Positions 1 through 6,381 of a DNA stretch of 13,654 nt are shown here, one piece after another. The position numbers and the translations under genes were made by a program. The stretch comes from Anaerolineales bacterium UBA4826. Lineage in GTDB: Bacteria > Chloroflexota > Anaerolineae > UBA4142. The stretch lies in contig DHFK01000044.1 in the NCBI GenBank assembly GCA_002400365.1, positions 1 through 13,654 of the forward strand, written 5' to 3'. The stretch's first letter is position 1. Each line of letters opens with the position of its first letter. A model generated the notes under the pieces. It was not told the DNA's origin and made no database searches. It was given only the letters and a program-made list of their open reading frames with translations.

Positions 1-1
1 A

Positions 2-55
2 CCCAAAGAGGAACTCGCGGAAAAGATTTTGGATTTTGTCGCACAGCAGTTGTAG
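2..55 (+). CDS. C-terminal fragment of an unidentified protein
   Basis: The frame starting at base 2 stays open through 17 codons and ends in TAG at 53-55. The residues read PKEELAEKILDFVAQQL, a charged amphipathic helix typical of the end of a cytoplasmic enzyme, but too short to assign a family. A perfect hairpin begins on the last base of the stop codon, and the next gene converges from the other strand, which fits a real gene end. The rest of the gene lies outside the window. It could be a chance open stretch; the helical composition and the hairpin are the only support. Confidence 0.45.
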   Translation, partial: PKEELAEKILDFVAQQL

Positions 56-75
56 GACAAGTTGGCAACTTGTCC
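55..75. repeat. Perfect 9-bp palindrome between convergent genes
   Basis: GGACAAGTT (55-63) and AACTTGTCC (67-75) are perfect inverted copies around the 3-base loop GGC. The element starts on the last base of the upstream TAG stop and ends 7 bases before the stop of the VOC gene on the other strand. Neither strand has a T-run after the stem, so it is not a classic intrinsic terminator, though it may still pause polymerase or protect both 3' ends. I recall very similar palindromes scattered in Chloroflexota and cyanobacterial genomes, so a dispersed palindromic repeat is the best reading. Confidence 0.7.
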
Positions 76-81
76 CACAAT

Positions 82-927
82 TTACACCAGCCGTATCCTT
101 GCCCCGCACGCAAACTCCGGCGCGATCAGAAACCCCGCGCCGTCGCTCTGGACGGTGACGCCTGCGCTCTTCATCCGGATCCGGTCGCGCCCGAATCCTT
201 CCACCTGTAACGTCAGCGCGTACAACCCCTCGCCGCGGCGCGCGAGTTGCTGCGCCATCGCGCTATCGCCGCGTTCTGGGCGCGCGAGCACGATGCTTCC
301 CCAATCCATTGCTATCCGATAGCCCACCACATCGCTCGCCGCGTTGTGAACGCGCTTGGCTTCCACACCCAGCAGCGTGCGATAATCGTCGCGCGCGTGG
401 TCAAGGTCCTTGACGGCGACGACGATTTCCTGGACACGCGCGCGGCTGCCCAGTCCTTCGGTCGGCGGTTCGATCCGCAATGCGCGCGGCGTATCGTCCT
501 GAATCAGGAACGGCAGCGCGCCAATCGGCGATCCGCCGAACAGCGCGGTGCGCCACACGACGCGCTGTCCATCCGGTCGCACGCGCGACCCGGCTTGCGG
601 TTCGTCGTAGTTGAGCGCGCGCTGGCGCAGTTGGGGGACGTCGTCCGCAATGTCGTTCGACGCGAGCGCGTAGCCGCCGAAGCCTTCGCTCACGCGCAGT
701 CGTTCGACGCCGGCGCGCCAGAAGGTCTGCGCGGCAAGCGCGGCATCCTTGAACGCGACCAGTTCGACGTACGCGCCGTCCGCGAGCGCGACGAGTGCGT
801 TGTGGCTGCCAAATGCCGGGTGTTCGCCGCCGGCGCGCGCGTCAAAACCGAGGCGGCGATAGGTCTGCATCGCCGCCGCGAGGTCGTTGACAAGGATGAT
901 GAAGTGATCGAACCCTATGATTGGCAT
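82..927 (-). CDS. Two-module VOC family (glyoxalase-like) protein
   Basis: This 281-residue cytoplasmic protein belongs to the vicinal oxygen chelate superfamily. The N-terminal module (about residues 3-135) opens with IGFDHFIILVNDLAAA and continues with a GGEHPAFGSHNALVAL segment and YVELVAF, the pattern of the Glyoxalase_3 (PF13468) group. A second module (about 165-280) restarts with VQEIVVAVKDLDHARDDYRTLLG, the usual beta-alpha opening of a VOC unit. The family binds a divalent metal and acts on varied small molecules (glyoxalase, dioxygenase, resistance functions); the substrate here cannot be read from sequence. The ATG at 927 is preceded by a weak GAGA-type ribosome site. It is the last gene of a probable - strand operon, 50 bases after the CPBP protease gene, and ends 6 bases from a palindrome facing a convergent gene. 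The family call is firm; the function is unknown. Confidence 0.85.
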   Translation of the reverse strand: MPIIGFDHFIILVNDLAAAMQTYRRLGFDARAGGEHPAFGSHNALVALADGAYVELVAFKDAALAAQTFWRAGVERLRVSEGFGGYALASNDIADDVPQLRQRALNYDEPQAGSRVRPDGQRVVWRTALFGGSPIGALPFLIQDDTPRALRIEPPTEGLGSRARVQEIVVAVKDLDHARDDYRTLLGVEAKRVHNAASDVVGYRIAMDWGSIVLARPERGDSAMAQQLARRGEGLYALTLQVEGFGRDRIRMKSAGVTVQSDGAGFLIAPEFACGARIRLV

Positions 928-977
928 TATGCTTTGTCTCTAAGTTCATCGAAGGTCATGCGCAGCGCGTTCCTTTT

Positions 978-1682
978 CTACGATCGCAGGTAGATCAAAA
1001 TCGTCATCGCTGCCACCACAATCCAGTGCATCGCAATGCTTCCCGCCAAATGATTTGTCCGCTCACGCAGAACACTGAGGACGACTCCTCCGATCCCCAC
1101 CACGATTAGAGAGCCAAGATAGCCAATTATCTGAGCCACAGCGGTCGGAAGCAATGGCAGAACCAGCGCGTTCTGCTGCGCCGACAAAGCATTTGCCACG
1201 AGATGCCAGAGGGCAAAGACCGTATTGGTCGAAATCAAGGCTTGCGTCGTGTTCAAGGAGCGCTTGAAGAGCGCTTGAAGAATTCCGCGAAATAGAATCT
1301 CTTCAGTCAGCGCAGTGGCAATGGTCAATTCTACGCCGAGACGCCAGAGCAAACCAATCACGTCCAGGTCTTGGATTTCGCGATAACGAACGGGTTGAGC
1401 AAGCAGAAATGGAAAAGCCAAAAAAATGACCAGTGGGATGGCTAGCCCAAGTCCGCTCACCATGCCGAGGACGGCGCTTTGCCTCCACGCTCCCCCGCTC
1501 AAACCGATTGCCGCCCAACTTAGCCGGTTCGGAACGCGCGCCCACCACAATGCTGTTGTGAGGAGGACGAGAGTCCAGGGGAGATAGATTAGTTGCCGAT
1601 CAACGCCCGTGGCATAGACGAACAATGCTATGCTGTTTGAAAGAAGGACTAGAGCGATGCTCAGGACTATTGCCTGCTTCAT
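978..1682 (-). CDS. CPBP family intramembrane metalloprotease (CAAX/Abi type)
   Basis: This is a 234-residue multi-pass membrane protein with about six to eight hydrophobic segments. It carries the diagnostic motifs of the CPBP/Abi family (PF02517): EExxxR at residues 127-132 (EEILFR), FxxxH at 156-160 (FALWH), and a late HW at 219-220. The Glu and His residues form the metal site seen in Rce1-type proteases. Family members cleave prenylated proteins in eukaryotes and have been linked in bacteria to bacteriocin immunity, protein secretion or sigma-factor control; the target here is unknown. The open frame extends upstream to 1961, but that part is antisense-like, Arg-rich sequence inside the preceding gene. 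The chosen ATG at 1682 forms an ATGA overlap with the LCP-like gene's stop, indicating translational coupling. The pairing suggests a cell-envelope role, by inference only. Confidence 0.85.
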   Translation of the reverse strand: MKQAIVLSIALVLLSNSIALFVYATGVDRQLIYLPWTLVLLTTALWWARVPNRLSWAAIGLSGGAWRQSAVLGMVSGLGLAIPLVIFLAFPFLLAQPVRYREIQDLDVIGLLWRLGVELTIATALTEEILFRGILQALFKRSLNTTQALISTNTVFALWHLVANALSAQQNALVLPLLPTAVAQIIGYLGSLIVVGIGGVVLSVLRERTNHLAGSIAMHWIVVAAMTILIYLRS

Positions 1683-3118
1683 TCCGTGTACAAGTTGTAT
1701 GCCGGTTCTTGCGCCGTCAGACTGAACTTGACCAGCGTCCTGACCGAAGTCCAGTACTCGGTCGGCAGGTCGCCGTAGGGATTCGCGGTGATCGGGATTT
1801 CCAGATCGAGCGATGGGTACACCCCATTCTCGATGTCGCGCTTGGTGATCGGATTCTCCGCCGCGTTCGCGTTGACCCACTGCACGCCGCCGTCGCCGTG
1901 CGCGGCATCCACGATGTATCTGGAGCGATTGATCTTGGGCAGACGCCTTTCGCCCGCGCAATCGCTGGACATGGTGCGTTGGAGACTGGCGGTGGTGTTG
2001 CCGATATTGTTGACGATAAGCGCAAGGGGGTCGAAATCATAAACAATCGAACCGCCGATCATCTCCCCCGCGACGAACGCGGAGCCGCGAAGCCAGAATC
2101 CGCGATCGGTGCACGTCTTGGAAACGGATGCGAGGAGCGCGTCGAACACCAGCGATTTGCGCGCGTTGTGTTCCAGCGCCTTGTCGTACAGCCCTTCGGC
2201 GACCGGCACGGTCTTGATGAACTGGATCACTTGGCGTCCGTTCAATTTCTGCCGACCTTGGCCAAAGTGCCCCTTGTCGTACTTTTTGCCGTCGAGGTAA
2301 AAGGGATGCACGTCAAAGGTCATCGGCACGTTCACTTCGACCCCTTGGAAAACATTGTCCACGAGACCCTGCATCACCGCATCACGAAAAGTGACCTGGA
2401 AATCAATCGCGAGGCCCGTCGCGTCTTCCATCACCTGGCGCATCAACTTGAACCCGCCGACGGCGTATGCCTGGTCTATGCGGACCGGCGGCGACTGGTA
2501 ACCGCGCTTGGCTATTTCGCGCTCAATCTCCGGCGCGCGAATGTCATGCGTGAAGGACACGACGTCAATCTTGCGCGTGCGCAGATCGTACGACAAAATC
2601 GTTTGCGAGCCAATGAGCGCTTTCTCGGTGAGCGGCGGCTCGTGCGTCTCGCCGTACCCGAACAGGAGAAAGTTGACTCGGCCTTCGTTCAGTTCGCGGT
2701 CAATCCGCTTGAGATACGCCGGGTCGGCTTTGGCGTTTTCCGCGCGGCGTTTCCGCGCTTCATTGACGAAAGGAACGACCAGCGTATCAAAGAGCGATTC
2801 TTCTGCGGCGGCGGCGCTCGCGCGTTTCATCTCGCGTGACTCGGCGCGCGGATTCAAGTTAATGGGCAGACCCGCCGCGAATTGCGTGACCGCCGGCAGG
2901 GGCGTTGCGGACGGAACCACGGTTGCCGTGCTGACGGGAAAAGCGGCAGCATCTGGGACGACACCAGGCGGCACGATTTCGATAAACGCGCGCGTCATCT
3001 CGGCGTCGGGTTGAGCAGTTTGAACTTGCTGGACGGTCGTCCGCAAGCCGTACGCGCCGCTTACCAGACAGACGCCCGCGCCTAAAAGCAATAGCAAAAC
3101 CTTGGATCTTTTTGCCAT
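1679..3118 (-). CDS. Divergent LytR-CpsA-Psr (LCP) family envelope protein
   Basis: This 479-residue protein has an N-terminal membrane anchor (about residues 5-24), a Thr/Pro/Val-rich linker (50-90), and a region at about 147-330 resembling the LCP domain. That region has VNFLLFGYG at its start, a strand-rich SQTILSYDLRTRKIDVVSF block, RIDQAYAVGG matching the usual 'iNhAYa.GG', and FGQGRQKLNGRQVIQF matching 'l..G.q.LnG.qAl.y'. LCP enzymes transfer undecaprenyl-linked glycopolymers to peptidoglycan outside the membrane. The Arg of the usual SIPRD motif is missing (FTHD, 189-192), and the late RxR motif reads IKT, so catalysis is doubtful. About 150 further residues form an unassigned extracellular tail. 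The ATG at 3118 has GAGGA 7 bases upstream and a consensus promoter. First gene of the operon with the CPBP protease. Confidence 0.72.
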   Translation of the reverse strand: MAKRSKVLLLLLGAGVCLVSGAYGLRTTVQQVQTAQPDAEMTRAFIEIVPPGVVPDAAAFPVSTATVVPSATPLPAVTQFAAGLPINLNPRAESREMKRASAAAAEESLFDTLVVPFVNEARKRRAENAKADPAYLKRIDRELNEGRVNFLLFGYGETHEPPLTEKALIGSQTILSYDLRTRKIDVVSFTHDIRAPEIEREIAKRGYQSPPVRIDQAYAVGGFKLMRQVMEDATGLAIDFQVTFRDAVMQGLVDNVFQGVEVNVPMTFDVHPFYLDGKKYDKGHFGQGRQKLNGRQVIQFIKTVPVAEGLYDKALEHNARKSLVFDALLASVSKTCTDRGFWLRGSAFVAGEMIGGSIVYDFDPLALIVNNIGNTTASLQRTMSSDCAGERRLPKINRSRYIVDAAHGDGGVQWVNANAAENPITKRDIENGVYPSLDLEIPITANPYGDLPTEYWTSVRTLVKFSLTAQEPAYNLYTE

Positions 3119-3150
3119 CGGTCATTCCTCAGCTTTATTTACTCTTTCGG

Positions 3151-3179
3151 ATTATAGCCGGGTTGCGCGATTTCTCCAA
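3151..3179 (-). promoter_or_regulatory. Sigma-70 promoter of the LCP/CPBP/VOC operon
   Basis: On the - strand TTGGAG (3174-3179) is followed after exactly 17 bases by a perfect TATAAT (3151-3156). This predicts a start of transcription near 3144 and a leader of about 26 bases carrying the GAGGA ribosome site of the LCP gene. It stands back-to-back with the xpt promoter, with only 3 bases between the two -35 boxes. Confidence 0.75.
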
Positions 3180-3182
3180 CTT

Positions 3183-3212
3183 TTGTGCAATTCGAATGTC
3201 TCGTGTTATACT
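3183..3212 (+). promoter_or_regulatory. Sigma-70 promoter of xpt-guaA
   Basis: TTGTGC (3183-3188) and TATACT (3207-3212) are separated by 18 bases. The predicted transcript begins near 3219, about 28 bases before the xpt start. That leader is too short for a purine riboswitch, and no conserved purine aptamer sequence is seen, although riboswitches often precede xpt in Firmicutes. An 8-base palindrome ATTCGAAT (3190-3197) lies in the spacer. Confidence 0.6.
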
Positions 3213-3246
3213 GGTGTCAACGCTACCGGCGACGGGAGGAGGAGAG

Positions 3247-3816
3247 ATGCAAGAACTGAAAGATCGCATCATGCAAGAGGGGCGCAACCTCGGCGGTGGT
3301 ATACTCAAAGTGGATTCATTTCTCAATCATCAAATTGACCCGGCGTTGATGACGCGCCTGGGGCAAGAACTGGCGCGGCGCTTGCGCCACACCCAACCGA
3401 CCAAAGTGCTGACCGCAGAAACGAGCGGCATCGCGCCCGCGCTCGCGACGGCTGCCGCGCTCGATATCCCATTGGTCTTTGCGCGCAAAAGCCCACCGCT
3501 GACCATGGACTATACGATCGTGAAAGAAGACGCGCGCTCGCGCACGCACGGCAAGATGGTGGAACTGATGGTTTCGACAGAGTACCTGACGCCGCGCGAC
3601 CGCGTGCTGATCATTGACGATTTTCTCGCGACCGCGCAGACGATCGCCGCATTGGCGCGCCTCGTGGCGAAGGTGAACGCGCGGGTCGTGGGCATTGGAA
3701 CCGTGATCGAAAAGTCATTCGAGCGCGGACGCGACAATCTGCGCGACGTCAACGTGCCGATCGCAAGTCTCGCCGTCATCGTCAACATGGACAACGGGAA
3801 GATTGTGTTTGAATGA
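3247..3816 (+). CDS. xpt: Xanthine phosphoribosyltransferase
   Basis: This 189-residue cytoplasmic enzyme converts xanthine and PRPP to XMP in purine salvage. It aligns closely with the Bacillus subtilis Xpt pattern as I remember it: start MQELKDRIMQEG, then KVDSFLNHQIDP (residues 21-32), ETSGIAPA (58-65) and VFARK (77-81). The PRPP-binding loop VLIIDDFLATAQT (120-132) and the IGTVIEKSF segment follow. An upstream in-frame ATG at 3112 is rejected: it lies before the promoter and inside the divergent gene. The ATG at 3247 has a strong GGGAGGAGGAG ribosome site a few bases upstream. The gene overlaps guaA by ATGA, so the XMP made here can pass to the enzyme that aminates it. Identity is secure; the preference for xanthine over guanine comes from family similarity. 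Confidence 0.92.
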   Translation: MQELKDRIMQEGRNLGGGILKVDSFLNHQIDPALMTRLGQELARRLRHTQPTKVLTAETSGIAPALATAAALDIPLVFARKSPPLTMDYTIVKEDARSRTHGKMVELMVSTEYLTPRDRVLIIDDFLATAQTIAALARLVAKVNARVVGIGTVIEKSFERGRDNLRDVNVPIASLAVIVNMDNGKIVFE

Positions 3817-5360
3817 CCTCCACCATCATCATCCTCGATTTCGGCTCGCAGTACACGCAACTGATCGCGCGCCGCGTGCGCGAACTCCATGTCTACTCCG
3901 AACTCTTTCCCCACGACGCGTCGCGCGAGGAAATCGCGCGCTTGAACCCGCGCGGCATCATCCTGTCCGGCGGACCGGCGAGCGTGTACGATCCCGGCGC
4001 GCCCGCGCTGCCCGATTGCGTGCTCGATCTCGACGTGCCCGTGCTTGGCATTTGCTATGGAATGCAACTGCTCGCGCGCCGGCTCGGCGGGCGCGTTGAG
4101 AAATCAGAACGACGCGAGTACGGTCACGCGACGATTCACGTTGACCGCGCCGAATCGCTCTTCTCCAATCTCCCATCTCCGTTGTCCGTCTGGATGAGCC
4201 ACGGCGATCAGATCGCCGCGCTGCCCGAGGGCTTTTTCGCGCTGGCGCACAGCGAGACCTGCCCGATCGCCGCGATGGCGCACCCGGCGCGCAAAATCTA
4301 CGCGCTCCAGTTCCACCCCGAAGTCGCGCACACGCCGCAAGGACTCGACCTCCTCCGCCGCTTTGTGTTCGACGTCTGCGGTTGCGCGGGCGATTGGACG
4401 CCGGCGGCGTTCATCAGCGCCACGCTCGCCCAAATCCGCGCGCGCGTCGGCGCGGCGCGCGTGCTGTGCGCGCTGAGCGGCGGCGTGGATTCCACCGTGA
4501 CCGCGACCCTCGTCGGGCGCGCGCTTGGAGCGCAGTTGGTGTGTGTGTTCGTAGACCACGGTTTGCTGCGCGCGGACGAAGCGCGCGCGGTCAACGAGTT
4601 GTTTCACAATCGGCTGGGGTTGGAACTGATCACCGTGGACGCGCGCGCGCGTTTCTTGGACCGGTTGCGCGGCGTGACCGATCCGGAGACAAAGCGAAAA
4701 ATCATCGGCGCGGAATTCGCGCGCGTGTTCGAGGAGACCGCCCAGTCGCTGACCGGCGACAAACCGGCGCGTTTTCTCGCGCAGGGGACGCTGTACCCGG
4801 ACGTGATCGAATCGCGCGCGCCGGAGCGCCAATCGGCGGCGCGCATCAAGACGCATCACAACGTCGGCGGCTTGCCAGCGGACCTGCAGTTCGAATTGAT
4901 CGAGCCGCTGCGGTATTTGTTCAAGGACGAGGTGCGCGCGGTTGGCTTGGAACTCGGCTTGCCGGAGGAAATGGTGTATCGTCAGCCATTTCCGGGTCCT
5001 GGGCTAGCCGTTCGCATCTTGGGCACAGTGACGCCAGAGAGACTAGATGCGCTGCGCGCGGCAGACGCGATTGTGCGCGAGGAGATCGAACGCGCGGGGC
5101 TTGCGCGCGAGGTGTGGCAGTACTTTGCGATCCTCACGCCGCTGAAAACGGTCGGCGTGATGGGCGATGGTCGAACGTACGAGAATGTCGTGGCAGTGCG
5201 GGCGGTGACGAGCGCGGATGGCATGACAGCGGATTGGGCGCGCCTGCCGTACGATGCGCTGGCGCGGATCAGCACGCGGATCGTCAACGAAGTGCGCGGG
5301 GTCAATCGCGTGGTGTACGACATCACGAGTAAGCCGCCGGGAACGATCGAGTGGGAATGA
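3813..5360 (+). CDS. guaA: GMP synthase (glutamine-hydrolysing)
   Basis: This 515-residue cytoplasmic enzyme makes GMP from XMP, glutamine and ATP, the last step of guanine nucleotide synthesis. The N-terminal class I glutamine amidotransferase domain (about residues 4-190) starts IIILDFGSQYTQLIARRVRE. It has the nucleophile Cys81 in GICYGMQ and the triad partners His168 and Glu170 in QFHPEV. The ATP pyrophosphatase domain holds the PP-loop SGGVDS (222-227). The C-terminal dimerisation domain ends in the invariant DITSKPPGTIEWE. The length matches the single-chain bacterial form. The start codon overlaps the xpt stop (ATGA), giving a coupled purine operon. The stop codon touches a hairpin that serves the convergent gene. 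No key residue is missing. Confidence 0.98.
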   Translation: MTSTIIILDFGSQYTQLIARRVRELHVYSELFPHDASREEIARLNPRGIILSGGPASVYDPGAPALPDCVLDLDVPVLGICYGMQLLARRLGGRVEKSERREYGHATIHVDRAESLFSNLPSPLSVWMSHGDQIAALPEGFFALAHSETCPIAAMAHPARKIYALQFHPEVAHTPQGLDLLRRFVFDVCGCAGDWTPAAFISATLAQIRARVGAARVLCALSGGVDSTVTATLVGRALGAQLVCVFVDHGLLRADEARAVNELFHNRLGLELITVDARARFLDRLRGVTDPETKRKIIGAEFARVFEETAQSLTGDKPARFLAQGTLYPDVIESRAPERQSAARIKTHHNVGGLPADLQFELIEPLRYLFKDEVRAVGLELGLPEEMVYRQPFPGPGLAVRILGTVTPERLDALRAADAIVREEIERAGLAREVWQYFAILTPLKTVGVMGDGRTYENVVAVRAVTSADGMTADWARLPYDALARISTRIVNEVRGVNRVVYDITSKPPGTIEWE

Positions 5361-5385
5361 AAAAGGGGCGAGATTACCTCGCCCC
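5360..5385 (-). terminator. Intrinsic terminator of the secreted-protein gene
   Basis: The arms GGGGCGAG (5365-5372) and CTCGCCCC (5378-5385) form a perfect 8-bp GC-rich stem with a 5-base loop. On the - strand the stem is followed directly by five T (5364-5360), so it acts as an intrinsic terminator for the gene ending at 5403. Towards the + strand there is no T-run, so guaA would gain only a 3' hairpin. The T-run overlaps the last base of the guaA stop. The GTAGGGG-type palindrome also resembles dispersed repeats of this phylum. Confidence 0.78.
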
Positions 5386-5402
5386 TACACGCGTTCGACT
5401 GT

Positions 5403-6005
5403 CTACCGACGGAACCAACCACCCATCATCCCGCCTCGGAAACCGGCGTTGGGTTGGAATCCACCCATCATTCCGCCGCGCAAGTTGCCCGGGGCAACCC
5501 TCGCGCCGTAGCCGCCCATCATTCCCGGTCCGAAGCCGGCTGCGCCAGTCCAACCGGGACACGCGCCGCCGTTTGCGTCAAAGTACGCGTCCATCGCGTC
5601 CATGTGCTGAATCATCCAATCGGCTTGCGCTTGCGTCACGCGAAGCGTCCCATCTTTCACCGCTTGCTGAATCAGCGCCTTGTGCGCGGCTAGGACATCG
5701 TCGTGCAGTTTGGTTAGACTGATCTCTTTGGACTGCGCGATTTGCGCGATTGTCTTGCCCGCGCGCAATTCCGCGTTCAGTTGATCGAGCGTCAGCCCCA
5801 GTGCCTTGGCGACCGCATCCTGCATCTTGGTAGACCAATCCGCCCCAAACCCAAAGCCGCCCATCATCCCGAATCCACCGTGCATCGGACCGAACCCGGG
5901 CGCGGGCGGAGTGGGCGTTGGCCCCTGCGCGAACGCGATAGTTGCGCCCAAGCCGAGCGCGGCGAGCGCGCCCAGAACGACCGCCACCGCGACTAGTTTT
6001 CTCAT
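5403..6005 (-). CDS. Secreted Gly/Met-rich protein with GMMGG repeats
   Basis: This 200-residue protein has a signal peptide (MRK, hydrophobic core 4-22, likely cleavage after AFA at 24-26) and a Pro/Gly/Phe segment. A helical middle follows (about 56-140) with ALGLTLDQLNAELRAGKTIAQIA and a later QAVKDGTLRVTQAQADWM, reminiscent of DUF2680/YckD-like export proteins. The tail is glycine-rich. The motif GMMGG occurs four times (46-50, 161-165, and within GGMMGG at 177-182 and 191-196), with nearby His and Met that could bind copper or another soft metal; that role is inference. The upstream frame extends to 6254, but the ATG at 6005 has GGAGGTG about 6 bases before it and a proper signal peptide. 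It follows the anti-sigma gene by 38 bases, yet seems to have its own promoter with direct repeats, and ends at an intrinsic terminator. Confidence 0.8.
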   Translation of the reverse strand: MRKLVAVAVVLGALAALGLGATIAFAQGPTPTPPAPGFGPMHGGFGMMGGFGFGADWSTKMQDAVAKALGLTLDQLNAELRAGKTIAQIAQSKEISLTKLHDDVLAAHKALIQQAVKDGTLRVTQAQADWMIQHMDAMDAYFDANGGACPGWTGAAGFGPGMMGGYGARVAPGNLRGGMMGGFQPNAGFRGGMMGGWFRR

Positions 6006-6043
6006 CACACACCTCCAGATTTTTTGTAGATACGATTCTGCGC

Positions 6044-6337
6044 TCAATGTAACACTGTCGTGTGAAGAAGGTGTGAAGGAGGTGTGGGATTTGCGTGCGA
6101 TTCTAGCCCCAGCGCTTTGATCAAATGCGCGTGAACGTCGCGCGGTACGGCTTCTGCCGGCGCGTCGCGGTAGAGCAGGAGCGTTTTCTCCGTCGTGTCC
6201 ACGACCACGCGGCAATAGCGACAGGTCGCCAGGTGACGCTCGATGGCTTGGCACAGCGCGGCGTCGAGTTCGCCATCCAGAAAGCCGGATAATTGCGCGA
6301 TCAGTTCTTGGCAGAACTGAGAAACGGTGGGTTGCAT
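6044..6337 (-). CDS. Zinc-finger anti-sigma factor, zf-HC2 type
   Basis: This 97-residue soluble protein matches the zinc-binding anti-sigma domain (PF13490). Cys9 lies at the start of CQELIAQLSGFLDGELD, and the HLATCRYC motif gives His35, Cys39 and Cys42 (H-x3-C-x2-C). Such proteins hold an ECF sigma factor inactive, and the zinc site is often redox sensitive. No transmembrane segment follows the domain, unlike many family members; the last 40 residues are Pro/His-rich and unassigned. An ECF sigma gene would be expected directly upstream, but the upstream gene is an HD hydrolase, so the partner must be encoded elsewhere or the protein has another role. The ATG at 6337 lacks a clear Shine-Dalgarno site. 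The 3' end overlaps the putative promoter of the secreted-protein gene. Confidence 0.82.
   Translation of the reverse strand: MQPTVSQFCQELIAQLSGFLDGELDAALCQAIERHLATCRYCRVVVDTTEKTLLLYRDAPAEAVPRDVHAHLIKALGLESHANPTPPSHLLHTTVLH
6046..6088 (-). promoter_or_regulatory. PhoB/OmpR-like direct-repeat array and promoter
   Basis: Read on the - strand there are three hexamers in the same orientation and at exactly 11-base steps: CCCACA (6088-6083), TTCACA (6077-6072) and TTCACA (6066-6061), each separated by 5 bases. TTCACA-N5-TTCACA has the form of the PhoP box of Gram-positive bacteria (TT[ATC]ACA repeats with 5-base spacing). Nine bases downstream lies TACATT (6051-6046), a fair -10 box, giving a leader of about 33 bases to the ATG at 6005. 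This is the arrangement of an activator-dependent promoter lacking its own -35 box. It lies within the last codons of the anti-sigma gene, whose coding constraint could also create the pattern. Confidence 0.5.
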
Positions 6338-6381
6338 CAGTTGTTTAGATGCGCGATCGGGTCAAAAGTTTCAACTGTCCT

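Noticed and set aside
247..993. A 248-codon open frame on the + strand
   Set aside because: Antisense to the VOC protein gene; the - strand product has clear VOC modules and this one has none.
1625..2839. A 404-codon open frame on the + strand
   Set aside because: It lies wholly antisense to the LCP-like gene, which has recognisable motifs, a ribosome site and a promoter. The translation is Arg/Val-rich with no family pattern; GC-rich codon bias produces such shadows.
3112..3246. Upstream extension of xpt to the ATG at 3112
   Set aside because: It would start inside the divergent LCP gene and before the predicted promoter; the ATG at 3247 has a strong ribosome site and gives the normal family length.
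3213..3246. Purine riboswitch before xpt
   Set aside because: The predicted leader is only about 28 bases and shows no aptamer core; about 65 bases or more would be needed.
5365..5385. Intrinsic terminator for guaA on the + strand
   Set aside because: The stem is followed on the + strand by TACACGCG, not a T-run; the T-run is on the - strand side, serving the opposite gene.
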